Shown here: in pieces, positions 1 through 7,824 of the stretch
Layout: each line of letters opens with the position of its first letter
Position numbering within the stretch: position 1 is the first letter of the stretch
Assembly (NCBI GenBank): GCA_002315015.1
Contig: DCEX01000002.1
Span: 1 to 22,875, forward strand
DNA: 22,875 nt
Direction of reading: 5' to 3'
Source of the DNA: Faecalibacterium sp. UBA1819
GTDB lineage: Bacteria; Bacillota; Clostridia; Oscillospirales; Ruminococcaceae
The notes under the pieces: model-generated
What the model was told of the DNA's origin: nothing
What the model saw: only the letters and a program-made list of their open reading frames with translations
Database searches by the model: none
Position numbers and translations under genes: made by a program

Positions 1-53
1 CCGTCTACGGCAGCGGTGCGGGAGAAGCGAATGGAATTTGTGGGAAGATTCAT
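1..53 (-). CDS. Tail/baseplate-associated protein, N-terminus only (partial)
   Basis: An ATG at 53-51 overlaps the TGA of the tail endopeptidase gene (ATGA overlap). It is preceded by a strong GGAGGAAG ribosome binding site at about 61-68. The 17 visible codons (MNLPTNSIRFSRTAAVDG) stay open to the window edge. The position just after the tail endopeptidase is where siphoviruses usually encode a baseplate, fibre or receptor-binding protein, but too little is visible to name a family. The start is well supported and the function is positional inference only. Confidence 0.6.
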   Translation of the reverse strand, partial: MNLPTNSIRFSRTAAVD

Positions 54-2002
54 GGCGCAACTTCCTCCTTTCTGGTTGGAACTCCACTGAAAGCTGAGGC
101 ATCCGTTGAGCCGAGTACATAGATGCCGTAATCCTGTAATAAAATCCAGCCTGTTTCTTTTCCGTTGATTTTCTCGGCATACACATTCAATTTTCCATCG
201 CGGGATTCTGCCACAATTTTTCTATCAAGGGAAATTTCCGGCTCTTGGCTCTCTCGGAAGTTCATCATCATGCCATGAGCCATATTAAGAGAGAGCAGTG
301 AAAGCCCTCCACCATATCCCAAATTAGTCAAGCTTCCCAAAGATTGAAGCGTTCCTTCTCGGTTGACATGATGGCCAAAGTGGTCACTCCTGGAGCTGTA
401 TTTTGCCTGGCCATTTTGCTTTTCAAAGCTGTAATACTGCGCTGAGCCTCCAACACTGTTAGAAGAAGTTGTTCCAACGCGACCGACCAACGTATCTTTG
501 TAATACATGTCGAATTGCCCGGCATCCATCATAACGGAAAAGCCTTCCTCATCCTCATTCTTGAAAACACCGTTCAAATTAAGTTCTCCCGTCTCTAAAT
601 TCCAAAAGCTTTTGCCATTCGCAGCGGCCAGAATGCCCGCCTTTATAATATTTGCCGTCAGCGTCCCTACTGTGATAAAATCGGCCACAATTGCACCATC
701 CTGTGTAATGGCCAGACGATACGGGCCGTTATAGCCATTTGCACTAAACCCAAAACCGCCGTTATTCCAGCGCCAAACCTTTTTGGCCAGCTCCAGATTG
801 TTGACATCCAAGCTGACAATCTCTTTCCAATTTCCAGCCTCGTCCTTGATGGCCACAATAAACCCGCCGCCATTGGTAATCCAGTTCGTTGCGTTTTGTA
901 TGGCATCTTCCAGCGCAGAGTAAGAAGGCTTCTTTTGAATTTCCTGCTCCTGCTTGACAATGGTATCAGCAATATTGCTTTTGGCATCGCCCAGCTCAAT
1001 CGAGCGATAACGCTTTCGCAAAACGTCATAGACGGTTTTCACGACCTTTGCCGTTGCGGACACCCCCAGCGCGGAAAACTCCACGTTCACGGTATCGCAC
1101 AAATAAACCGTTTCCAAAAGTGCCAGGTCCTTGTATTCCTCGCTCTGTTCAAGAGGAAAGAAGCTGACGGTCAAAGAAACTTTCGGCACGCCGATTTTAT
1201 TGGCTTTCATGTACTCCTGCGCTTCGGCGCGCAGCTGCTCGGCGCTTGGCTTTTCTTCAAACTCGCTTGATAAATCCAGCGGCATCAATCGGGTAAAGCC
1301 AAAATTCCCCTCGGCATTCACCGTCTTTTCCGGCAGCTCAAAATAATCCTCCTCTTTCGCCCAATAGGGATACACTCCGGTATAAACGGATTGAATATTT
1401 TCCTCTTGGGTTAAGTCTGTCAGATTTTTTCCGTACCGGATAGAAACGCCGCGATTTTGCCCGCGTTCGTTGAGCAGCTTCACTGTAAATCCGTCAAAGA
1501 CATACTCCCCGCCGTAAACGTCCAGCAAAGAACCTTCCGAGCCGCCCAGCTTCGAGCGAATAGAAGCCGGGGCAGTTACTTGAAACACTGCTTGCGTGCT
1601 TTTGTCTGTAAAGAACGTAAACGGATTATTGCCCACGGCATACTGTGGAAGCTTCGCGAAGGCTTCCGCAGCAGAACCGGCAGAAAAGCGCGAAAGCATT
1701 ACTCCGGACAAATCATAGGAAATATGCTCTGCGTAAACTGTCATCAGCCCGCCCATGGGCTTCGTAATGCGATAAATTCGGAACGGCTGCGGCGTTCCTC
1801 CGGGATACGCGGGGCAGCAGATGATACGGCGGTTTTTCAGCTCCGAAAAAAGCCATCCCCCGCTGGGGTACTGCATGGTTAGCTCAAACGCACCATTTCG
1901 CTCCTCTGTTACCTCGGCATCGGCGGCATCTGATAAAACGCCAAGGCCGTTATGGTTGAATTCTGTTTCGTTCGCTTCATAAAGTCTCAAATCGTCCACC
2001 AC
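50..2002 (-). CDS. Phage tail endopeptidase / tail-associated (Tal-like) protein
   Basis: This 650-aa protein has the layout of prophage tail endopeptidase (Prophage_tail, 'phage minor structural protein') families. An N-terminal baseplate-hub-like region covers about residues 15-360. A middle segment holds the motif WRWNNGGFGFSANGYNGPY (around residue 410) and the stretch before ADFITVGTLTA that is common in Firmicutes phage tail-tip proteins. The C-terminus is beta-rich. Known relatives cap the tail tip below the distal tail protein and may act on the cell wall during DNA entry. The GTG at 2002 overlaps the distal tail gene by 16 bases. A TTG at 1990, with GAGGTGG at proper spacing upstream, is an equally good start and would give LRLYEANE as the N-terminus. 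No catalytic residues could be assigned by eye. Confidence 0.85.
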   Translation of the reverse strand: MVDDLRLYEANETEFNHNGLGVLSDAADAEVTEERNGAFELTMQYPSGGWLFSELKNRRIICCPAYPGGTPQPFRIYRITKPMGGLMTVYAEHISYDLSGVMLSRFSAGSAAEAFAKLPQYAVGNNPFTFFTDKSTQAVFQVTAPASIRSKLGGSEGSLLDVYGGEYVFDGFTVKLLNERGQNRGVSIRYGKNLTDLTQEENIQSVYTGVYPYWAKEEDYFELPEKTVNAEGNFGFTRLMPLDLSSEFEEKPSAEQLRAEAQEYMKANKIGVPKVSLTVSFFPLEQSEEYKDLALLETVYLCDTVNVEFSALGVSATAKVVKTVYDVLRKRYRSIELGDAKSNIADTIVKQEQEIQKKPSYSALEDAIQNATNWITNGGGFIVAIKDEAGNWKEIVSLDVNNLELAKKVWRWNNGGFGFSANGYNGPYRLAITQDGAIVADFITVGTLTANIIKAGILAAANGKSFWNLETGELNLNGVFKNEDEEGFSVMMDAGQFDMYYKDTLVGRVGTTSSNSVGGSAQYYSFEKQNGQAKYSSRSDHFGHHVNREGTLQSLGSLTNLGYGGGLSLLSLNMAHGMMMNFRESQEPEISLDRKIVAESRDGKLNVYAEKINGKETGWILLQDYGIYVLGSTDASAFSGVPTRKEEVAP

Positions 2003-2691
2003 CTCGGCACAATTTCTACTTTTTGGATTCCTCCCGAAAAGCCAATCTTGTTTTCTCCGGGAAGAAGCGCCGGAAATTCCGGCGCCTCAATATCCATGTT
2101 TTTATTTTGCAATCCAGAATAGGCATTCATGGTTTCACAATCCAGCACAAGAGAGCCGTTGAGCTGCTTCACCTTAACGGGGATTTCCCCGATTGTTAGA
2201 TTTCCCGCCCCGCTGCCCGTCAGTGTAATCAGTGGCAGCGCCGCAAAGCGTTCAGGGTTAAACAATGCCCCGGCCTTGGAAAAGCTCACACCGCGCAGCC
2301 CATCCAGGCGAAGGCGCTGGGGCTTGGCGTCAAACGAAAGCTCAATCTCCGCTGAAAAGTTCAAAAAGCGTGTGTCAAACTCCATCGGCCCTAAAAAGCT
2401 TGCCAGACGAAAATACTCGGGATGGTAGTCGTCCGTCAATTGGCTGTACAGCGGCGCAGACATCAGCCATGCGCGCAGCGCGTGCGCATTTGCTTTTAAT
2501 CCTCGCGGAATAAACGCCGGATAGCGCACGGTCACGTTTTTATAGCGGTTTTGCGAAATCAAGATGTCCCCGTTTCTGCCGGGAATCGAAACACGCTCCA
2601 CTTCCTTTTCCGGGGCATCAAAGGTGGCCTCTCCGCTGACAAACAGGTTGCAGTCCTTTCCTGCCTTACCGTTGAAATAAATGTTATGCAT
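1987..2691 (-). CDS. Distal tail protein (Dit-like)
   Basis: A 234-aa protein with the hallmarks of Gram-positive siphovirus Dit (SPP1 gp19.1-like) proteins. It begins MHNIYFNGKAGKDCNLFVSG and carries the typical VERVSIPGRNGDILI segment at about residues 38-52. Dit forms the hexameric hub joining the tail tube to the tip complex. I chose ATG 2691 rather than a longer in-frame extension because the family starts exactly here and the extension runs back over the tape-measure gene. The chosen start overlaps the tape-measure stop by only 8 bases, with a modest AAGGCGG ribosome binding site. The gene sits between the tape measure and the tail endopeptidase, as expected for Dit. Confidence 0.88.
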   Translation of the reverse strand: MHNIYFNGKAGKDCNLFVSGEATFDAPEKEVERVSIPGRNGDILISQNRYKNVTVRYPAFIPRGLKANAHALRAWLMSAPLYSQLTDDYHPEYFRLASFLGPMEFDTRFLNFSAEIELSFDAKPQRLRLDGLRGVSFSKAGALFNPERFAALPLITLTGSGAGNLTIGEIPVKVKQLNGSLVLDCETMNAYSGLQNKNMDIEAPEFPALLPGENKIGFSGGIQKVEIVPRWWTI

Positions 2692-4840
2692 AAACCGCCT
2701 TCTTTCGCTGTGTTGCGCTTTCCATTTCATCCATAATGATGCTGGCCAGCTCCCGCACATCCTGTCCCGGTGCGCCATAGACGGTCACACTGATACCGCC
2801 TAAATTGGTTGTGTTCTGAGTTTGACTGGTGAGCGGCTGCACCATAGCACGGTTGCCCATCATGGTGAGAAGCTCCGGCCCTGCTTCACCAACAACAGCG
2901 CTTCCCTTTTGCAGAATACCGCCTTTTGCCAAATAGGGAATTGATGGAATATTGGGGATGCTGGGGCTCCATGACCCTCCGCCGAGCCAGCTGGGAAGGG
3001 AGATGTCAATGCTGTTAAAGCCGTTGATTAAAGAGTTTACCGCCGAAAAAGCACCATTTAAAAGTCCAATGATGGCATTAAGCGGTGTTTTTACAGCACC
3101 AACCATCCAATCAAATATACCTTTGACAATCTGTCCCACGCCTTGCCATGCGCGTTCCCAGTCGCCTGTAAACACACCGCGGATAAAGTTGATAATTCCG
3201 TCAAAAATTTGTTTCAAGGCGTTCCACATATTTTTGACATTGGAGACAAAGAAGTTTAGGTACTCACCAAGTACGGGTCCAAAAATGTTTTTCCAGTCGG
3301 TAGCAAAAATATTTTGCAAAAAGTCATCAACCTTTTGCAAAATGGCCTGTATTTCATCGCCCTTGGTAGCAATCAGAACGACAAGTGCAACGATTGCCGC
3401 AATCAGCGCGACAATGGGGTTCGCAATTAAAAAGCTGATCGCTGATGATACCGCGCCTATCGCTCCGGACACGGGAGAGATGGCGGCAATCAGCAAGCCG
3501 ATTGTAACAATAAACTGCTGCGTTTCGTCATCCAAGGATGTAAACCAATTCAAAAGCCCCGATACTTGGTTTAAAATAAGCGTGATAATTGGCAAAAGTT
3601 CCTCGGCCAGCTTTGCATATTGCTCTTGACATTCGATTGTGGCATCTTTATGGGCAACTAACTCTTCATTGTTCTTTTTCCATGCTTCGTAATTGGCATT
3701 TAGGCCGTTGTCGTTTAAGAATTGAAGCGCCAACGCCATTTTTTCTGAATCAGTAGCAGCACTTTGCAGTTTTTCGTTAAATGCCTCGGTCGAGCCTCCC
3801 AGCCTGTCAATCAGCTCTGCAAACTGTCCTGTGGCTTCTCCTGTGGCAAGCGTTTCCTGCAAGCTGTCTGCTAAAGACTCAATTTTGAGTGTGTCGGGAA
3901 ACTTTAAGTAAGCACCTGTAATCCCTTCCATTGCGCGCTGAAGACTGCTTTCATCAAATCCTGCCGCCAAAAGGTTGGCGACCGCTTCCACAGAAGAACC
4001 TGCTTCGTCAGTTGCCACGGTAAAATCCTGCCAAGTCTGCCGTGCCGCATCCACGGAAACACCGCTATCCCTAGCCGCGTTATCAAGCTTTGAAAGATCG
4101 CTTCTCAGCTCTTCTGTCGCCGGAACGGATGCAATTGCCGCCGTTCCAATCGCTGCGATACCGGCAGTTAAAGGTGCTGTTGCAGCAGAAACCGCGGAGG
4201 CCTTAGAAGATAGCTTGCCAAGCCCGTTTTGCAAAGAGCCTGTGAACTTAGAGCCGGAAGAAATCGCTGTATTTGCCTTTTTTGCGCTTTCTTCTAAATC
4301 CTTCATCTTCTGCTCTGTTTCAATTATTTCCCGCTGCAAAGCGTCGTACTGCTTGGGGCTGATGGGATTGCCGAACTCATCCGAAACCTTTTTTGCCTGC
4401 GCCTGCAAATGCTTCAAATATTCTTCGGTTTCCTTCACTTCGGCCTGAATTCTGTCATAGCCGTCTGCATCCGGAGAGCCGAGGTCTTTTTGCGCCTGCT
4501 TCAAGTCGTTCAGCTTCTTCTTTGTGTCGTCAATCTCCTGCTGGATGGGGTCATAGGCTGCCTTCCATTTATCATAATTTTTCACGCTTTCGGAAAGCTG
4601 TTCATCCGCTTTTTTCAAGGATTCCAGCTTTTCGCGCGTTTCGGAAACCGCCTCGGCCAAAAGCTTTTGCTTTTGCTCCAGCAGCACCGTGTTTTTGGGG
4701 TCCAGCTTCAAAAGCCGTTCAACGTCCTTTAGCTCCTTTTGCGTGCCGCTGATTTTTTTATTGACGCCCGAAAGAGCTTTGGAAAGGCCTGTGGTATCGC
4801 CGCCGATTACAATTTGCATTCCCTTTATTCTCTCAGCCAT
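2684..4840 (-). CDS. Tail tape measure protein
   Basis: A 718-aa protein. Residues about 15-195 are strongly coiled-coil (repeated K/E/Q heptads such as KKLNDLKQAQKDL). Ala/Ser-rich helices follow. A hydrophobic stretch at about 443-492 (rich in I, A, V and L) resembles the membrane segments of tape measure proteins. After it come several amphipathic segments of the type FDGIINFIRGVFTGDW, and the C-terminus reaches KKAVYA. The tape measure sets tail length and is ejected with DNA. By the usual rule of about 0.15 nm per residue the tail would be near 105 nm. ATG 4840 has AGGTAAGG upstream and follows the chaperone frame by 8 bases. The reading frame is intact. Confidence 0.92.
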   Translation of the reverse strand: MAERIKGMQIVIGGDTTGLSKALSGVNKKISGTQKELKDVERLLKLDPKNTVLLEQKQKLLAEAVSETREKLESLKKADEQLSESVKNYDKWKAAYDPIQQEIDDTKKKLNDLKQAQKDLGSPDADGYDRIQAEVKETEEYLKHLQAQAKKVSDEFGNPISPKQYDALQREIIETEQKMKDLEESAKKANTAISSGSKFTGSLQNGLGKLSSKASAVSAATAPLTAGIAAIGTAAIASVPATEELRSDLSKLDNAARDSGVSVDAARQTWQDFTVATDEAGSSVEAVANLLAAGFDESSLQRAMEGITGAYLKFPDTLKIESLADSLQETLATGEATGQFAELIDRLGGSTEAFNEKLQSAATDSEKMALALQFLNDNGLNANYEAWKKNNEELVAHKDATIECQEQYAKLAEELLPIITLILNQVSGLLNWFTSLDDETQQFIVTIGLLIAAISPVSGAIGAVSSAISFLIANPIVALIAAIVALVVLIATKGDEIQAILQKVDDFLQNIFATDWKNIFGPVLGEYLNFFVSNVKNMWNALKQIFDGIINFIRGVFTGDWERAWQGVGQIVKGIFDWMVGAVKTPLNAIIGLLNGAFSAVNSLINGFNSIDISLPSWLGGGSWSPSIPNIPSIPYLAKGGILQKGSAVVGEAGPELLTMMGNRAMVQPLTSQTQNTTNLGGISVTVYGAPGQDVRELASIIMDEMESATQRKKAVYA

Positions 4841-4848
4841 CGCCTTAC

Positions 4849-5459
4849 CTACTTTCCGAAGAAAAATTCAATATCCTGCTGCGTTCCTTTGAGCGGCCAG
4901 TCGTAACGGTCATTTTCTGCTTCCGTCAGCATGTCATACACCATGCCCATGGTCATCTCGTCCAAGTCCTGCGCCGTCAAGCGCAGTTCAGCACAGCGCA
5001 GCATAAACAGTGCGCCCGTGGAGGGGCGCACCGTGGGCCTTACTTTTTTTTTGCGTTTGCCGTGGTTGCGTTGTTAAGGTGCCAAAGGTTGAGAAGCTCC
5101 GGCAAAACTTCATAAATCGAAAAGAAATTGAAACCTTCCAGCCATTCCTCCACGCTATCCGGGATGGTGCTGTCGTACTGGCGCGCCATCACAAACGCCA
5201 CATTTTCAAAAATTTCAAGGTCGGTTGCCGACAGCTGCGCCTCGCGCACCTGCTCTTCATAGGCAGCCTTTTCTTCTGCCGTTGCATCCTTGCCCGGCTC
5301 TACCAGGCCTTTCGCCTTCACGGCCTTTTTGAAAGAGCGCTCCAAGGCACTGAAATCCTGTATAATGTCACGCTGCATTTTATGCCGATAAAGGCGCGGC
5401 GTCAGCGCGGTGGCGCGAAAGCCAACCTCTTTTCCGTCAATCTTGATTACTTTATCCAT
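4849..5459 (-). CDS. Tail assembly chaperone gpGT-like fusion (-1 frameshift product)
   Basis: The gpG-like ORF ends in A9-G followed at once by TAA (A-run at 5044-5052). A -1 slip on that run bypasses the stop and continues in the frame that ends at 4849, giving about 203 residues. The downstream part (about 60 aa from MRPSTGALFML to EFFFGK) lacks a convincing independent ribosome binding site. Its content (LRLTAQDLDEMTMGMVYDML) matches the downstream domain of tail assembly chaperones. The frame arithmetic is exactly -1. In lambda-like phages the gpG:gpGT ratio set by this event is needed to load the tape measure protein. The frameshift is inferred from sequence and position, not shown experimentally. 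Confidence 0.8.
5040..5459 (-). CDS. Tail assembly chaperone gpG-like (upstream frame)
   Basis: A 139-aa acidic/helical protein beginning MDKVIKIDGKEVGFRATALTP, with the typical LYRHKMQRDIIQDF segment and a WLEGFNFFSIYEVLPELL C-terminal helix, as in HK97 gp13-like and Gram-positive tail chaperones. ATG 5459 is preceded by AGGAGGT at ideal spacing, so the longer upstream extension is rejected. It lies between the major tail protein and the tape measure, the standard chaperone position. The last codons read through nine consecutive A residues on the coding strand into TAA, which is the likely slippery site for the gpGT fusion. Confidence 0.88.
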   Translation of the reverse strand: MDKVIKIDGKEVGFRATALTPRLYRHKMQRDIIQDFSALERSFKKAVKAKGLVEPGKDATAEEKAAYEEQVREAQLSATDLEIFENVAFVMARQYDSTIPDSVEEWLEGFNFFSIYEVLPELLNLWHLNNATTANAKKK

Positions 5460-5460
5460 C

Positions 5461-6309
5461 TCAACCTCCTGCGGCCGCAACAGCAGTCGTTGCCGCACTC
5501 AGCACTGTCCCGACATAGTTCTCTTTGCCCATGGCCTCTGCCTTAATGTACTTTCCATTTTGCGCTTCTTCCAGCACCAGCGTGCTTTCTGTCTTTCCGG
5601 GAATTGCGGTGTATTCCCCGTCCTCACTGTCCGACACAAGCCAACGATAATCCACCGTTGCTCCGCTGGGTTCCACCGTGGCCGTCAGAGTTTCTCCCAC
5701 CTGCGCTGTGCCGGAAACAGAAACGGCAGTCAAAAGCGTATACTGTCCTTTTTCGTACACTTTCTGATACCAGCTGTTCACAATCTGGTCGGGCGTTTCG
5801 TGTGTCGTCTTGGCAAAGACGTTGCCGCTCGGCAGCGGCACAGCGGAAATAGTGCTTGTCTGCGTTTGCGGCTCTTTTACATCGGTGTTTGTCGTGCTGC
5901 TGATGCCCGGGCGCGTGCCGGTGCAGTTGTACATACAGTAATGGCGGCCCGTGGCATCGCCGTCAATCTGATATAGCAGCGCAAAAGGCTTTGCCTCTGC
6001 ATTCGCATTTTCAATCAGAACATTGTCGCCTTCCACCAGCTCGTAGCCCCACACATCAATCAGCATCTGGTCGGGGAACAGTGCCATCTCCAAATCACCG
6101 TTATAGCCATTATTTGCAACAGACCGGTAATAGACAATGCCGTCCGCGTAGAACGGTGTTACCTCCCCCTGTTGTTCCAGGTTCAGAGTCACAGCACCGG
6201 GGACAGGCACGGGCAGTTTCCAAGAAGGAACGCTCCCGTTCAGCTCCAGAATTGCATAATGCACGTTTTTCAAGTTAAACTGCACTTTGCTTGCTTTTTT
6301 CTCTCCCAA
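5461..6309 (-). CDS. Major tail (tube) protein with C-terminal Ig-like domain
   Basis: About 282 aa. The N-terminal two thirds (KASKVQFNLKNVHYAILEL, later DQMLIDVWGYELVEGDN and KPFALLYQIDGDATGRHYCMYNC) match the phi13/SPbeta-type major tail protein pattern, the subunit of the tail tube. Residues from about 190 onward (TAVSVSGTAQVGETLTATV, then YRWLVSDSEDGEYTAI and GKYIKAEAMG) look like a separate Ig-fold surface domain. A TTG at 6309 with GAGGTGAG seven bases upstream is my preferred start. An in-frame ATG at 6336 is the alternative. Longer extensions overlap the tail completion gene and read as noise. The gene is followed after 1 base by the chaperone gene. Confidence 0.87.
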   Translation of the reverse strand: MGEKKASKVQFNLKNVHYAILELNGSVPSWKLPVPVPGAVTLNLEQQGEVTPFYADGIVYYRSVANNGYNGDLEMALFPDQMLIDVWGYELVEGDNVLIENANAEAKPFALLYQIDGDATGRHYCMYNCTGTRPGISSTTNTDVKEPQTQTSTISAVPLPSGNVFAKTTHETPDQIVNSWYQKVYEKGQYTLLTAVSVSGTAQVGETLTATVEPSGATVDYRWLVSDSEDGEYTAIPGKTESTLVLEEAQNGKYIKAEAMGKENYVGTVLSAATTAVAAAGG

Positions 6310-6319
6310 AAATCTCACC

Positions 6320-6637
6320 TCAAATTTCCATTTCATACGAAGTCTGATAGCAGCCTTCGCTCTCGATGTATTCCTGCGCCTTCTCGAAAAAAAGCTCGGC
6401 CTGAGTGAGAAGTGTTTCCAACTTCTCTTCCAGCGCAGCGTCCACATACTCGGTATAAAGTTCCACACGCACACGGCGCCCCGCATAGTAAACGACGCCG
6501 TCAGCCGCGAATGGGTTGTCATTTAGATAAAGCCAGCACTGGAACGGCAGCGGCGGCGCCTTGTCGCTTTTAAACGCCCGATAAGCCGTAGGGATGCCAA
6601 CGCCGTCCAGCAGTACCGCAAATGTATCCAGCGTCAC
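6320..6637 (-). CDS. Tail completion / tail-terminator-like protein
   Basis: A 105-aa protein. Its GTG start (6637) overlaps the stop of the upstream gp10-like gene by four bases (GTGA), a typical translational coupling. Sequence features include LPFQCWLYLNDNPFAADGVVYYAG and a C-terminal helix LEEKLETLLTQAELFFEKAQEYI followed by a short CYQTSYEMEI strand. This is the pattern of the small head-tail/tail completion proteins encoded just before the major tail protein in HK97-like phages. Such proteins form the ring at the top of the tail. The assignment rests on gene order and size plus this pattern. Confidence 0.72.
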   Translation of the reverse strand: MTLDTFAVLLDGVGIPTAYRAFKSDKAPPLPFQCWLYLNDNPFAADGVVYYAGRRVRVELYTEYVDAALEEKLETLLTQAELFFEKAQEYIESEGCYQTSYEMEI

Positions 6638-7017
6638 TTTTGAATCACAACCTTCACCTTACCTTCCAGCTTGCGGATGGCGTTTTGTTCTGCCGGATAA
6701 ACATGCTCCACACCATTCACTCTGCCGCCGTTTACCTTGGCATGGCCATTTTCCAAAAGATGAATCCGTCGGTAGTGCTTGGGGTTACAGACACTCATGC
6801 GTAAATCCTGCGCATTTTCAAACACTTTTTTCTGCGTCCATCCTTTGGCATAGCCGCCCGTTTTCTTTGGCGAAGTTCTGCGCAGCTCTGCCGCCGCCTC
6901 TTTCGCCACGGTTTTGACGGAATCCTTCACCCCTTCGGTCACGTCTTCGCGGTACTCCTCCAAGGCGTCAACGATGGCGTCCGTCAGCTCGTCAATTTTA
7001 ATTTTTTGCATTGCCAC
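6634..7017 (-). CDS. HK97 gp10-like head-tail protein
   Basis: A 127-aa protein with the signature of the HK97-gp10_like family: an N-terminal helix (DELTDAIVDALEEYREDV), a conserved SPKKTGGYAKGW motif at about residues 49-60, and the HLLENGHA...GGRV segment at about residues 85-98. The family acts in head-tail joining and tail completion. GTG 7017, five bases after an AGGAGGGT ribosome binding site, is the likely start, with an in-frame ATG two codons later. It overlaps the preceding head-closure gene by 20 bases and runs directly into the tail completion gene. Confidence 0.87.
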   Translation of the reverse strand: MAMQKIKIDELTDAIVDALEEYREDVTEGVKDSVKTVAKEAAAELRRTSPKKTGGYAKGWTQKKVFENAQDLRMSVCNPKHYRRIHLLENGHAKVNGGRVNGVEHVYPAEQNAIRKLEGKVKVVIQK

Positions 7018-7309
7018 CGGACACCCTCCTTGCCAGGTACAGCTCTACTTTTTCGTTTTTGCCCAGGTAGGTGCGATAAATTTCATACCGCTGGCCGTTC
7101 AAAATGGCGGCGCGTTCGCCCTGGTAGTCATAGCGAAATACTTTCACACGCCACTCTGCTTTCAAGCCCTCCTGCCCTGCCTGCGCAAACTCGGAAGCCT
7201 GAATGCTGGACACCTCGCAAAACACGTTCCGCTCGGTGTCCTTCGCAATTTGCTGTTTGAGCGCATCCTCGGTGAAGGTTTGTGCAATCAAGGTTAAAAC
7301 CTCATTCAA
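6998..7309 (-). CDS. Phage head closure / head-tail joining protein
   Basis: About 103 aa. The body (NEVLTLIAQTFTEDALKQQI, ERNVFCEVSSIQASEFAQAG, then NGQRYEIYRTYLG and KVELYLARRV) matches the small head closure protein family (SPP1 gp16-like/HK97 connector), which closes the capsid vertex after packaging. I placed the start at TTG 7309 because relatives begin with an N/D-[ED]-V-L-T-L-I segment and the upstream extension overlaps the connector gene. A G-rich run (GGGG) precedes the TTG. The eight-base overlap with the upstream stop suggests coupled translation. Confidence 0.8.
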   Translation of the reverse strand: MNEVLTLIAQTFTEDALKQQIAKDTERNVFCEVSSIQASEFAQAGQEGLKAEWRVKVFRYDYQGERAAILNGQRYEIYRTYLGKNEKVELYLARRVSGGNAKN

Positions 7310-7580
7310 TCGAATTCCCCCAATCGGTATATCCTGTGGCAGAGGAAAGCTGGGCTTTCTGCTCGTCATAGCTTTGCTTCAATTTCTCATAGCCTGCCGG
7401 CTCTCCGAAATGACACTTGCAGTAAGTGATCACCGCACGGACAATCAAGGCGTCCGTCTCGTCCAAATTACTCACACCTGCAATGCTCAAATCAGAAAGA
7501 GCTGCCTGAATTAAATCAAGCAGCTCCTCATCAAAGGCCTCTGTTACAATGCGGAGGGAAAGCTTCACTTTTTCAAGCAT
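7302..7580 (-). CDS. Head-tail connector protein (gp6-like)
   Basis: A 92-aa mostly helical protein starting MLEKVKLSLRIVTEAFDEEL, with a helix pattern (LLDLIQAALSDL) and the segment DALIVRAVITYCKCHFGEP that is typical of the HK97 gp6/DNA-packaging connector family. That family forms the dodecameric ring below the portal. ATG 7580 has AGGAGG nine bases upstream and is preferred over an upstream extension that overlaps another frame. The gene lies after the capsid gene and a small SAP/Rho-N-like gene, and before head closure, in the conserved morphogenesis order. Confidence 0.85.
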   Translation of the reverse strand: MLEKVKLSLRIVTEAFDEELLDLIQAALSDLSIAGVSNLDETDALIVRAVITYCKCHFGEPAGYEKLKQSYDEQKAQLSSATGYTDWGNSIE

Positions 7581-7824
7581 CGTCGTTCCCTCCTGTGTGT
7601 CCATTTTGGACACATTGCAGATATTCTGCGATAAGTTCCGCTTTTGTTTTTGCCGAAAGCATGAACCCCTCCCCGGCGGCACGCTCTTTCAGCTGTGCAA
7701 CCGTTAAGCTGTTCAGCGTTTCCGCAGAGGGCGGTTCCGATGCTTCGCCGGGGCGATCCCCGGGAGATTGCTCCGCACCGTCTGATAAAGAGTCAATCTC
7801 CCCCGGCTGGGAATCGCCCATCAA
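7573..7824 (-). CDS. Small protein with SAP/Rho-N-like helical motif
   Basis: About 83 aa. The first half is acidic and low-complexity (rich in G, S, E, P and D). The second half carries SLTVAQLKERAAGEGFMLSA followed by KTKAELIAEYL, the two-helix pattern of SAP/Rho termination factor N-terminal-like domains. Similar small proteins often sit between the capsid and connector genes of Gram-positive siphoviruses. Their role is not well established (possible nucleic-acid contact or head accessory). The start is TTG 7824 or ATG 7821 and overlaps the capsid stop. The end overlaps the connector start by 8 bases. Confidence 0.65.
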   Translation of the reverse strand: MMGDSQPGEIDSLSDGAEQSPGDRPGEASEPPSAETLNSLTVAQLKERAAGEGFMLSAKTKAELIAEYLQCVQNGHTGGNDDA

